Assembly (NCBI GenBank): GCA_948474755.1 | Contig: CAOLHI010000962.1 | Coordinates: 310,001 to 374,000, forward strand | DNA: 64,000 bases | Direction of reading: 5' to 3' | Origin: Ctenosaura bakeri | Taxonomy: Eukaryota > Chordata > Lepidosauria > Squamata > Iguanidae | In this document: positions 10,886-22,352 of the stretch, piece by piece | Layout of the letters: each line of letters begins with the position of its first letter | Position numbering within the stretch: the first letter of the stretch is position 1 | Translations under genes and position numbers: made by a program | The notes under the pieces: generated by a model | What the model saw: the letters and a program-made list of their open reading frames with translations, nothing else | Database searches by the model: none | Told to the model about the DNA's origin: nothing

Positions 10886-11029
10886 TAAGGCAATTTCTGG
10901 ACTACACTCTTATAGTGCGATTATTCCACTGTCAACATCCTATGGAATGCTGGGGTTTGCAAATCTATTCCATAGGATGTTGAAAGTGGAATAATTGCAC
11001 TATAAGAGTGTAGTGAGGAAATGACCTAA
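10886..11029. repeat. Palindromic MITE, family A, with TAA target duplication
   Basis: The element is 10889-11026, flanked by TAA on both sides (10886-10888, 11027-11029). Termini are ggcaatttctgg and gaggaaatgacc. The halves fold back on each other (ttccactgtcaacatcctat against ataggatgttgaaagtggaa). A 3-bp TWA duplication and GGCC-like ends are hallmarks of PIF/Harbinger elements. Confidence 0.85.
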
Positions 11030-11516
11030 GACTGAACAGTCACATCTCAATCACATTCACATAGTGCCATAAGTGTGTAGTATGTATGAATAAGTCCCAA
11101 TTGTCATCCGGGTGTCAGGTTTCACCCAGAAATGTTGGGACAAAGCTGTTATTAGATGGCTAAAGTCAAAGCGCAGTAGCTATGCATGAAACAGAACGAT
11201 CTCTAAAAACAAGAAGGCAAAGCAATCCTTGTAGAAATTGGCTTAGCCTGGTCCAGATCTAATATTTGATTTATATTTAGACCAATCCTAAACAAACCTA
11301 TCCAGAGGCAAGCAGCTGTAGAACTGGGAACAGAAGATTCCTAAAATGAAACACAAATCATGTATCAGTCAATCTTGAGGTATAGAATCCAGCCACAAAG
11401 CTTTAAAAAGTCACCACACACATGATGCAGCGAGTCTTTTTTTTTATCAAAATAAAATAGAAATTGAGGGAAAGTCAAAGCTTTAGAAATAATCAGTTTA
11501 TGCAGAAATATAGCCA

Positions 11517-11780
11517 TTGTTGTTGTTGTTATCATTGTTGTTATGTGCCTTCAAAGAATTTCCTACTTATGGTAGCCTTAAGGTGGCCTATCATGGGGGG
11601 TTTTCCTGGTAAGATTTAGCAAGATTTGTTCAGAGGGGGTTTGCCTTTTCTTTCCTCCAAGGCTGAGAGAGTGTGACTTGCTTGAGGTCACCCAGTGAGT
11701 TTCTATGGCCGAAGGGGGCTTCAAACGCTGGTCTCCAGAGTTGTAGTCTAATGGGCAAACCATTAAACGATACTGGTTCT
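11517..11780 (-). mobile_element. tRNA-derived Sauria-type SINE, minus strand
   Basis: Read on the minus strand, it has a tRNA-like head with a pol III B-box-like region, a body containing the reversed match of gaggtcacccagtg, and a tail ending in the complement of ttgttgttgtt after a Bov-B-like 3' end (gccttcaaag on the plus strand). This layout is that of squamate Sauria SINEs, mobilised by Bov-B. Confidence 0.75.
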
Positions 11781-11789
11781 ATAGGAGGA

Positions 11790-12840
11790 ATACATTGGAA
11801 GAATTAAAAAAAAAACTAATAATAGTCTCCAAACCACTTAAAATGAATCAAATTCAGGCCATCCCACCAAAGAACTGCAAATGATGGCCTCTCTTTTGAC
11901 AGCAGTCTAGCACAAACCAGACCCAAGAGGCCGGCATGAAGGAAAAATAAAGTTTCACCCTTTGGGCACTTCCTAATATGTATAATGCTGTTTCATTCAT
12001 ATCCCCCCCCCCCGTTTCATTGATTCTCTCTTACCAGATCATTAGGAATTTTATGTCAATCAGAGATTGGGTCTCTACTGAATCTGACCAATCATTGGTT
12101 CAAAAAGCTTTAATAGTTATACTATTTCCTTTTTTCTCAATTAGACCTATCCTTCAAACTTTTCTTATAAATATATAAGAATGATACCTTTTTGTAATAT
12201 AAAATTCATTTCTTTTACTAACTAGACAAAGAACTCTGTTAGATATCATAAATCTGTGTTTCCTTTTTTAATCAACTACAATAATTAGAAAGTTGTTAGA
12301 AAATCAAATTTATGAGAGAAAACAAATGGTAAAGCCTGAGCCAACTTACAGGAGTTTAAAAATAAAAGGTTATAAGGGACTTAAGCAAACTCCTATGCCA
12401 ACTCCTCAACATTCTCACAGCTTCTAAAAAAACATGAAAGTCCTACCACTCTGCCATAACAGCACACAGAACAATCTGTATAGGTGAACAGAAAATAATA
12501 TCAGTAACTATAACCTAAAAGCATAAGAAAAATAATTTTTAAAAGTTTAAAATAAGCTGTATGTTGAACCTAAATGACCCTTCCATCTCATCTTTTAAGG
12601 TGATGGTGGTGGTTAACTTTTATTTATTGTTTATTGTTATTGTAAGATAATAAATGTTTTAAGTAAATGCAACCACAATAAGAATAAAATGAAACCAAAA
12701 ATGCAACTAAAACTTTTCTTTTCTTTTTTTTTAAAAAAATCATATTTCATTCTTGACTTTCTCTGTCTTATTTAATAGCCAAACGAGGATAGTTTGGATG
12801 AACACTTACTGTTTTTCCCTAGGTTTTTTTTTTAATGGGG
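11790..12840. other. Non-coding AT-rich stretch
   Basis: Includes a C-run at 12003-12013 and T/A-rich tracts. No gene or named repeat is supported. Confidence 0.5.
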
Positions 12841-13479
12841 AGATTTTTTTCAATGCTAAATAGTGATGTTTTACATTATCCTCGAATGTTCTTCGTTAGC
12901 TTGCGAGGAATGATCTCTGCTTCTTCTTCTAGTTTTGTGTTCTGTATAGTATTCTCAAAATCAGACTCTGCTCTCTATTTATGTTCAGCACAACTGTCTA
13001 GCTTTATCATGCCATTTATGAACCAAAGTTTCAGTTCTCTGGAGTGGTCTGTAAGCCTTGACTAACATTTCTTACTGAAAGCGCTCCAAGGCATAAAATG
13101 GATGCTGTTGTACTCACGCCTTTCTGGTGGTCTCACCACAAACAACTTGTTGACTTCTGTATAAACAGAACATTGAACTAAAGATGACTTATATGCTGAT
13201 CCTCCATTGCTTTTCATATATTCTCGTTTTTTTAAAAAATCTGAAACAGATTTTTTTTTAAAGAAAATGAACTTCTGTTGCCATGTTTGTATCCACTTAT
13301 TCTTCTATGCACAGAATGGCCCATTCATTTATCCTATATAGAATGCTGAATAACGTTGCTGGAAGGGGATAGCATAGATCACATTGCAAGATTAGAATGT
13401 TAATAAACTTCTGTATATGATGTAGCACTGTTGCCTGTAATAGTATTAGCAGAGTAGATTTGGAGACAAGTTAATGTCT

Positions 13480-14275
13480 TGTTCTGTAGTAGCATTCATT
13501 TCTTGGGTTTGTATCTTTGTTAAATGTCCATCTATTACTAAGTAGATACTTTTGGTGGGGACTACGTAAGTTACTACAGACATATTGTCATCCCTTGACC
13601 AGTCAGCATGGAAGACCATTGTTCAGGATGTATGTTAAGCTCCTGATGATATATTTCAGTGGTTTTAGCTGAGACAGGTAGCTGGTAACAAATGGGGTTT
13701 TGTTGTTTTCTTTCCAAGGGTTTCCCTGGAGTCAGATGTTCATTGGAATCAATTCTGAGAAATACCTGGTGAAAATACTTAAGTTGGGAGTCAACATGTC
13801 TAAATAGATGCAGTAAGACTATGCTACAACACAGACAATGGATTTTGTGAGGTATTCTGCATGGAAGCTGAAAACATTTTCAAAAGTCAGTTGGTTTCCT
13901 ATTATATCCACTATAATAAGCCCTTGGTATCTTCTAAGAGTTTGGTACCAGAACCCCCTGTGAATAACAAAAGTCGTGCTGCTGAAGTTCTATTATGTAC
14001 AATGGTGTAGTAAAACAGTGTCCCTCATATAAAATGGCAAAATCAAAGTTTGCTTTTTGGATTTTTCTTTTTTGTGGGGGAGGTGAGATATTTTCAACCT
14101 GGGTTGGTTGATTTCTGGATATAGAATCTGTAGATATGGAGGGCTAACTGTATATAGCTGTACAGCAGCATCCAGGAAGGAAATATGCTGTTCATAGCAG
14201 TATAGGCTAAAGCTGATGATGAAGTTCAAGCTATTGATGTCCTGGTAGAACTTCTCAAGGGACATTATCTATACA
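13480..14275 (-). mobile_element. Penelope-like retroelement remnant, minus strand
   Basis: Minus-strand pieces recall the C-terminal part of Penelope-like reverse transcriptases: near 14265-14160 EKFYQDINSLNFIISFSLY followed by ISFLDAAV (the usual block is LN.....I.FT.E....I.FLD), and near 13700-13590 TPFVTSYLSQLKPLKYIIRS, like the family's PFV..Y.P.L..L..I. block. The frame is broken by several stops. Endonuclease (GIY-YIG) motifs were not recognised. A profile search is needed to confirm the family. Confidence 0.4.
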
Positions 14276-14279
14276 CCAT

Positions 14280-15990
14280 CTATCTGTTACCACATGTGGC
14301 AAGCACACGAGGCAGGCACCAGTAGTCCACTTCATGGGGTCATTCAATGGAGGTCACTAGATTTAATTCTCTTCTTCAGGTCCCACCAGATCTTAGAACA
14401 GTAATTTTTTTTTAGACTACTAGTCCCAGAATCCTCAGCCAGTGTGGTCAGTGCTGAGATGCATTTGGCTACAGCAGCGTCTACCAGCAATTTTTATAGC
14501 ACAGGATTTTGAGAATGTTTAAATGGAACATCTCCTTAGGAGATTTTAAAATGTTTCTCATGCAAAAATGGTTTCAGATGTGAAGTATTTAGGGTGGCAA
14601 AAGTTCTTGAGCATATTATTTAAAAGCCTAGCAGGCATCTTCATGAAATGAAACAATTATATTGTGTCTATGGCCTATGCTGTGCTATTAAACTGCTACA
14701 GGTATCTTCACAGGGTTGGATAGACTTATCTGTAGTGTCTTCCTCTTGGCTGAAGCCTCTTGGAATTTAATTATTTGCATCTTGGAAACAAAAGAGGAAA
14801 TATGAATGTTACTGAAAAATAAAGGGAATATAAACACTGGGAAAACAGGGTCATACTTTTTTTTTCTCTTCTTTTTGGCTACGGGACATTCAGATCTTCT
14901 GCAGCCGTTTCTCTTAAACATAGTAGATACAAATTTTTGGCCTGTGGGATCTGTTTAACATTGTCATCAGATAAAGCTTTGTATGTCTAGACAGCCAGAA
15001 GTTATTCATACGGTATGAAATAAGTTTTTGCATTTACTGAAACTGATATATTTTGCTATTCTCACACTTATGAAAAACCACCATTTCACTGATGGAAAGG
15101 AGAACACTGGTGGAACAACATCAGAGTGGAGTCAAAAGACAACACATTTATTGTAAGTAAGCCCCACTCAGCTCACTGTGATTTACTTCCACATAGACTA
15201 ATGTAATTGCATCGTTAATTTAAATTAAAAATTGGACTTGCAGAGGCAGCCTCTAATCTCTCCACTCTGCAAAGGCAGCCCTCCCATGCATACTATCTGT
15301 CTGTGTGCCTTTCTAAATGACTCTCTTACTCATGTGAGCATCATCAGGATTCACAGACATATCTGAAAGTAGGAAAAATATTTATCACTAACACAAAAAC
15401 GGGAATTTAAAAGTATACCAAGAAATGGTAAGGACATTTCACAAAACCCAGAAAATTTAAACTTGGTACACACATTATCTACTACTACTAAAAATGCTCG
15501 CAAACATGACATATGCATGTGACATTGTACATCCCCTCCCTTTCATTTGCACATTGCTTCTTCAAAATGGGGAACAGGAAATGTACTTAAAAATGGTGCT
15601 TCACTGTTAGCTAGAAAGTAAAACTAGTATACCTATTGGCTTAGAGAGCTTCCTATAAAAAGTCTGAAAAGAATCTTAATTAAGACTTGTAGCTATTTAT
15701 GATGCTGTCCCAATGAATTTGCCTAATTAAAAATTAAATAACTTGCAGTTTCTTTTAATCAGCCTGCACAGAAGAAAAGCCACTCTCATCATGTTCTCTC
15801 CTCTTTACGCATGTAACTGCTTTAATACACTAGAAAGAAGAGAACACAATGTTCTACAAACTCTTATCAGCCAAGATGAATGGATAAAAAATAGCTGATT
15901 AGTCAAATGATTAAGTAATCTGAATCACAGTACTATAGGTGTTGCATATCATGGTGAATCATTGTTTCCTTTGATTTAGACATGAATTAA
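14280..15990. other. Non-coding, nothing recognised
   Basis: AT-rich intergenic-type sequence. A common lizard repeat-like phrase (agactactagtcccagaatc) occurs near 14412. No credible exon. Confidence 0.45.
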
Positions 15991-16025
15991 GATAGCTTGT
16001 TTTCTTTCTTTTTGGAAACTCACAG

Positions 16026-16139
16026 AGTTTTCCAAGAGAGGGTTGAAGAGCTGTTCTTCAGATTTCTACGCCTAACAGATGAACATGTCAGAATTGATGT
16101 CGCCTTTTCCAAGGGCAGAACCTATAATCACATTGAGGT
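16026..16139 (+). other. Exon-like open segment of unknown identity
   Basis: A pyrimidine-rich tract and cacag at 16021-16025 precede an open frame reading VFQERVEELFFRFLRL, TDEHVRIDVAF, SKGRTYNHIE. A possible donor, attGAG|gttaga, follows. The composition looks protein-like, but I do not recognise the family, the donor is weak and no partner exon was found. It may be chance, a retrotransposon remnant or an exon of an unrelated gene. Confidence 0.2.
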
Positions 16140-16491
16140 TAGATTCCTTTCACAATCACACACAGAACAGATTCCTGTCCCCACTATACTTTTGAGTCAC
16201 CTTGAGCTTTTAAATAACTAAGTGGAGCACAATAATTTTTGAAAAAGAACATATTTTAACTGATCATACTTTCTCATCTTTTCCCTGCAACTGTACGTGA
16301 TATTTTGTTAGAAAAGAAATAATTAACTGATTCAGGACCACCATGATGAAAGAAGGATTTTATTTAATCCCTTTGTGCCAGAGTCCCAGTGGAAATGATC
16401 TCCCCTTCTCCCCACCACTACAGTCTTGAAGCTATTGGTCTTTACTGGAAGGGAAGCTGCCATGGATCCCAATGGCGGCTTGTGGATCTCT

Positions 16492-16603
16492 TGTCAGTTG
16501 AGCAGTAGATCCACTATGGGTTTTAGTCTGAGCTTTAAGAATCTTGGAAAGAGCCCTTAAAATCTGGACTAAAACCTAGAGCAGATTCACTGCCCCAATG
16601 ACA
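16492..16603. repeat. Palindromic MITE, family B
   Basis: Mirror-image arms (tagatccactatgggtttta with gtctgagctttaa, against ttaaaatctggactaaaacc with tagagcagattcac) and ends tgtcagttg / caatgaca. Related to 47433-47558 and 50901-51080. Confidence 0.65.
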
Positions 16604-16683
16604 CAGAAATCACCAGCAACAATTAATTGGCTTTTAGTCTTACTCCCCAGGCTGGTCAGTGAAGATGAGGCATGCTGGGAGAT

Positions 16684-16950
16684 TTATTTTTCAGAGATGA
16701 AAGAAGCTACACACTCTGGAACATTACATAGATGAAAAACACCAAGTAACATCAGAGTGTGGTCAAGATGGCAAAAAATGAGGAAGGACAGCCAAGCTAG
16801 GAAAGGCTGCAGCTGTTTGCTTTTGTATGAATTTACAGGAGATGACAAAATTCTGTTCCCTCCTCCACTACACTCAGTTGAGTGCGAATTACCTCTTTTT
16901 CCCTGTATCACTAACTTGCAGCCATTTTCTCTTGTCTCTGTGTCCTCCAA
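16684..16950. repeat. Dispersed repeat shared with 44535-44790
   Basis: Shares the order acatcagagtg, gtcaagatggca, aatgaggaag, gctgcagc.gtttg.ttt and the following ~100 bp with 44535-44790. The family is not recognised. It has no coding potential that both copies keep. Confidence 0.5.
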
Positions 16951-16979
16951 TTAGCCTATGTTTTTGACTATGGACAAGT

Positions 16980-18410
16980 GTTATGAATAAAGATACTTTT
17001 ATACATATTTACCAAGAAGACCAAGTTTATTTCTTTTCTCTGCCATACCCTCTCTGTGGGGGTGGGGGGATAGGATGGGTTGTTCAGTTTCTGCCTTGAA
17101 AATTTATTTACTCTGCTTTATTGATCCAGTATTATTTGTCACATTCCCCAAAACATTGGGTGGTAAACACAAGTTCAGTTGGGAAGTCTGATTGCCAAGG
17201 TATGTGCATCCGGGCAAATCTCATAGGGAAGATAAATGGGTTAATCGTAGGGAATCCATGTTCTACGTAGTTTGACATTATATTGACAAAAGAGATAAGA
17301 TTCAGCCTGACTGCATGACAAGACATAGCCACATCAAACCTCCCCAATGAGCAGCTGTGTACGCTAACAAGTTCATGCATCTGATAAAATAGACTCAAGT
17401 CTGTTAATATTATGCCATAATACATTTGTTAGTCTTTACAGAACTATAAGATTCTTTATCATTTAAGCCCTTGAAAGTTCACAATGGCCCATGAGCAGGG
17501 AGCAGCAAATTGCAGTGCCACTGTTCCCCATACAGAGGAGATTGGAAGCTTAAACATGGAACTTAACGCCTGTGATTCCAAACTTGAGGAATTGCACTTT
17601 GTTTAAATTACAATCAACCCTCCACATTTGCTGGATTTGATGACCTGTAAATTTTATTAATATGTTCTTTCTAGGAATCTCTAGGTCCTCCAACATTATT
17701 CTATGGTGTGCTGGAAGTTAACCATAGAATTGTGCTGTAGAACCTAGAGTTTCCTAGAGAAATGTTTTCTCAGTTAAAAAAGATAATAGGTAAAAAAAAA
17801 TGTGTTCAAGATTTTTATATATATTCCAGTTTTTCCACTTTCACAGTGGTCTTCTCCCCTAACCTCCACAAAAGGGGAGACCAACTATAGTTGGTCATTA
17901 ACCAACTATATGGTTAATGACAGTAAAACCATAGTTTAAGAAGCTGGATTGTTCACTAATAACAGTTTAAGCAAATCACAGTTCCATGAGATCAGATGCC
18001 TTTGGAATCTATGGTTAGATTCAAAGCAGCAATTAATGTTTATATATACAGAAATGAAAATAGCAAGGAGGCAAGTTGTAAGTTGCAGGATTGCTGTGAG
18101 TCATGCTTTCCATTACCTCTAAAGGGGAATTCTGGTTTAAGTCTGAAGTCTTTATGAGGGCTTATCTATGGCTTCTTACAAAACATATTTGCTCTCAGGG
18201 TCAAATATTATAAACTTGGGTATAAACCAATTTTAGTGTCAAAAAGTTTCTATTGAAATGAATAGGGTCAACTCTAATTCAAGTCAAATTGATTTAAACT
18301 GGTCTTTGAACTGGGACTAAAAATGGATCTGGTTTATGTTGCTGTTGATAATACTCAGCCACTCTTGTCTGTAAACCGGATGTCAAAAATGTTATGAATT
18401 TCAAAACTTT
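16980..18410. other. Non-coding with one imperfect palindrome
   Basis: No gene seen. An imperfect inverted repeat lies at 17668-17762 (ttctaggaatctctagg against aacctagagtttcctagaga), probably another small MITE. Confidence 0.45.
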
Positions 18411-19309
18411 GTTGTTGTTATTAACTGTTATCAAATTGACTTTGACTTTAGGATGACCCTATGAATGCAAGGACTCTAAGTACCCTGTTATCCACAGCCC
18501 TGCTGTCTTGCAGACTCAGGGCCATGACCTCCTTGACTGAGTTTATCTAGCTGTGATGTGGTCTTTCTCTTTTTTCTACTGCCTTCTACCTTGTTGTCTT
18601 GTGAGTTATGTCTACTCATGATATATCCAAATATGACAGTTTCAGTTTATTCACCTTGACTTCTAGGGAGAGTTTAGACTTGATTTGCTCTAGGAAGCAT
18701 TTATTTGTCCTTTTAGCAGTCCATGGTATCTATCGAACTCTATCACCACATTTCAAATGCGGTGATTTTCTTCCTAACCACTTTCTTCACTCTCCAGCTT
18801 TCACAACCATATATAGAAACTGGTAATATGATGGCATGGACAATCCCAACTTCAGTATTCAGTGACCTATTTTTACATTTCAGGATCTTATCTAATTCCT
18901 TCATAGCTACCCTAGTCTTCTTCTGATTTCTTGACTGATGTCTTCATTCTGACTGGGCCAAAGTATGGACAATCTTGCATTATTTCAGTGTCTTCATCTT
19001 GACTTTGAAGTTATGTAAATCATCTGTGGTCATTATTTTTGTTCTCTTCATGTTCAACCGTAAACCTATTTTTGCTCCCCCACTTTTGTTCCGTAATCAT
19101 TCCAAATCTTTGTAAGTTCCTGCTAGTAGTATGTTGTCATCTGCATATCTTAAATTGTTGATGTTCTTTCCTCCAATTTTCATGCCTCCTTCCTCTGAGT
19201 CTAATCCTACTTTGCATACATTTTCAGCATACACATTCAACAGATAGGGTGATAAAATGCATCCTAACCTGACTCCCTTGCCAACTGGAAACCATTCCAT
19301 TTATCAGGA

Positions 19310-20192
19310 TGTTATCAAGTGCTATCTCCTACCCAGAGATAGCACTTGATATCGTTTTGATATCAAACCATTCGGCTTTCCTCTGCCACCCCGCTCCACA
19401 TGTTTGCAAGGCCTCCAGACAAGCATGTAAACAGGCGCGGCCGATAATTCCTGGACATTCCATTCTCCACCCAAGTAGGCCAGACACAGTCAGTTTGTCG
19501 CTTCAGGGACCTCTCCGACAAACACCTCATTGCTTATGTGCAATACTAACAAAGGCTCCCTGCCCCGAGCAGGTAACCTCACAAAGTTGTACTAAGCGCT
19601 CCATATTTGCATACTGGCTACACTATTGTTAATTCGGCTCCAAGCCAATCATGCTAAACCGTGACCTTTCCAAGGCTTTGTCCCACTCCTAAATTGCATT
19701 GTTCTCACCGAGTAAGGTATGGCCTGCAGTCACAATTCAGCCTATAAAAATCCCTGATTCCGAGACCCTCCTCGGATCGCTCCAGAGTTCCAGACCACCT
19801 TGCTGCCGCTTTGTTCAGCAAGCTCCCCTCAGCGAACCACGCTGAGCTTCTTCCCTGCACCCCAATGTCGCTCTCAAACTACAGGACTATGAGACAGGTG
19901 TTGTATCACCCGCTTCCTTCTAAAAATCCCCATTTCCGATTCCCCAGTTAGCTGTGCGACTGTGGTGTCTTTAATATTTGTCTGTATTCAATAAAACATC
20001 ATTTTTATTACTTTAAACCATTTGACTGCTTGACTGACCTGACCCTGTAGACGCTGGGTTGCAAGATCCTGCTAAGTTACCCTGCCTCTCGCTAGGTTTA
20101 GTGAGTGCTCCAGCTAATTTTCCCCAAGTTGTTGTTGTTCTTGTTTGGTTATTTAGGTGTCCATCCCGGGACCCCCAGAGATCAGGGTAACA
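19310..20192 (+). mobile_element. Solo LTR, family TGTTA...TAACA, copy 2, inside Bov-B
   Basis: Starts TGTTATCAAG, ends cagggtaaca, with target duplication AGGA at 19306-19309 and 20193-20196. A TATA-like gcctataaaaatccc lies near 19740 and an AATAAA near 19989. It interrupts the Bov-B reverse transcriptase between NLSSGKEATIRR and FPVGKGVRLGC. Confidence 0.85.
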
Positions 20193-20393
20193 AGGATTCC
20201 TCCTGATGGTAGCCTCTTTTCCTGAGGACAGGTTACACATCAGGACAATCAAATATTTTAGAACACCCATTTCATTAAGAATGATCCATAGTTTTTCATG
20301 ATCTGAACAATCAAAGGTTTTGCTATAAAGCACAGACTGATTTTTGTGTGAAATTCTTTGGTGTGCTCCATTATTCAACATATGTTTGCACTA

Positions 20394-21204
20394 TGTGTGA
20401 CAGAAATTGGGGATGGCTCTCCCACTCAATGCTGACTTCTGCCCTTGAATGAGAGACAGGAACTTCCCAAATTTCCTTAATTAAACACTGCCCACTGACA
20501 CCACCCAATGGATTAATCCTTATCTTAGAAGCGCAGCGGGACACTAATAGGGATCCATCAATCTTTAAGCTTAGAGATTCCCTTCCTCTCCCCCCTCTGA
20601 GTGAGAGAAATCCTATCTACATGTGTTGCTGAGAAACATGTGAGCATGGAGAGGAAGCAGCGAGGTCTTCACAGGAAAGCATTTATTCTAAGAACAGGCA
20701 ATATAGATAAGAAAAATATTCTTACTCATGAGAGGTTACTTCCTCTCAGGTTTGCTTGGTAGTTACAAGTATAGATGCCCCCCCCCAGATCAGCCAAAAC
20801 TTTCAAAATAACAGAAAATCCTAACACAGCTAAGTAAGTAACATTCTAGCTACTCACATTGGTGGTCATTTTCTGAGATGGTAGGCTGAGGCAGCCAGAA
20901 GGTGAGGTCTACTGGCCTGCCTTCCACCAGTATTATTGCTCCTCTGGCTGTTGTCTTGGATGTCTCCTTTGTTCTCTCTCTTCCTTGTGGTCTCCTGAGG
21001 ATTTTTATAACTTCTTCGTCAAAGCATATCAAAGATTCTCACCTTTCTCCCCTTGATTGGACAACTATCTCCCATGACCTATGATGCTGACCCTCACTAA
21101 CTGTAACCTAACCCTAGCAGTTCATTAATCCTTTGTATGCCTAAGGGGAAAACTATCTCACTTCAGCTCTGTTACCTGGATAATGGGAAAAGCCCATTAT
21201 CACA
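20394..21204 (-). mobile_element. Solo LTR of a second family, minus strand, inside Bov-B
   Basis: On the minus strand it starts TGTGATAATGG and ends ctgtcacaca. It carries a TATA-like ttataaaaatcc near 21005 and an AATAAA near 20683, in the order expected for an LTR. CTAT occurs at 20391-20394 and 21205-21208, so the duplication overlaps the terminal base by one. It splits the Bov-B reverse transcriptase between DVQVGFRK and the FDCSDHEKLW block. No internal region is attached. Confidence 0.6.
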
Positions 21205-21405
21205 CTATAATCTCTAGTGTGTCTTCCTTTCTGAAGCCAACTTGGACATCTGACATTTCTTGTTCCATATATGGTAAAAGTCTTTGTAGAATTTTGAGCA
21301 TCACTTTCTTTGCATGGGAGATTAATACACTGGTCCTGTGGATACTGCAGTCCCTGGTGTCCCCTTCCTTAAGACTGGAATGTATATTGAGTGTTTCCAA
21401 TCTGT

Positions 21406-22352
21406 TGTTACCCTGTATGTTGGGAGTCCCGGCAGGGGCACCCAAATAACCAAATAAAACAAAAGATGGGGAAATTAAGCTCGAGCACTCTCTTAAGCTA
21501 ACGAGAGGCAGGGTAACTTCAGCTAGGATCTTTTACCCTATGTCTACGGCTTCAGGTCAGAGAGCGGCTAGACAAGGTTTTAACGTAACAAACAATATTT
21601 TATTAAAGACAAGAAACACGAAAGACAAGACATACACTAACTAACTGAGAAACAGAAATGGAGAGCTTTGGGGAATGGGTAGTACGACACCTGGTCTCGT
21701 AGTCCTGGAGAGAAGATGAGGTCGCAGGGATGGAAGCTCAGCATGGTTCACTGAGGGGAGTTCACTGGACAAACCGACAGCAAGGTGGGATGGAAGTCCA
21801 AAGTGTTTCAAAAAGGGAGGCAGACTCAGTTATTGGAAACTGAGGGGAAAACTTCACTGGACAGAGTGGCAGCAAGGCTGGATGGAAGTCCAGGGTGATT
21901 CGGGGGACTTTTTATAGGGTGGATTTTACCTACAGGCTATGCTATGCTCAGAGAGAACAAAGGAAATTTGGAGCTGGACAAAGGAGTTGGAAAAGGTCAG
22001 GTTTTGCATGATGAGCTTAACGCTGGATGACAATAGTATGGCCAGGATGCTGATGGCCCGACATAAAGGAATGGCTCGGCTCTTGGCCGTGTGGCTTTGT
22101 GAAGATACGTGCTGAACAGAGCCAGTTTGCAGGAAGGTTTTTCCCTAAAGCAACGGAGAGGCTTAAGTTGCCTGCCTGAATGAGGTTTTGGAACGTACAA
22201 CTATTAACGGCTGCGCTCAATACATGCTTGTCCGGTGGACCTCTGCAAACACGTGGAGTAGGGTGGCAGAAAAAGGTCAAGCAAAGGCCAAATTATTTGA
22301 TATCAAAAGGATATCTAGTGCTCTCACCAGACATATCATAACCGTGATAACA
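21406..22352 (-). mobile_element. Solo LTR, family TGTTA...TAACA, copy 3, minus strand, inside Bov-B
   Basis: Plus-strand left end tgttaccctg and right end ccgtgataaca are the reversed ends of the family, with target duplication CTGT at 21402-21405 and 22353-22356. A reversed TATA-like ttttatagggt lies near 21910. It interrupts Bov-B just upstream of the GDTRDC-type block. Confidence 0.85.
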
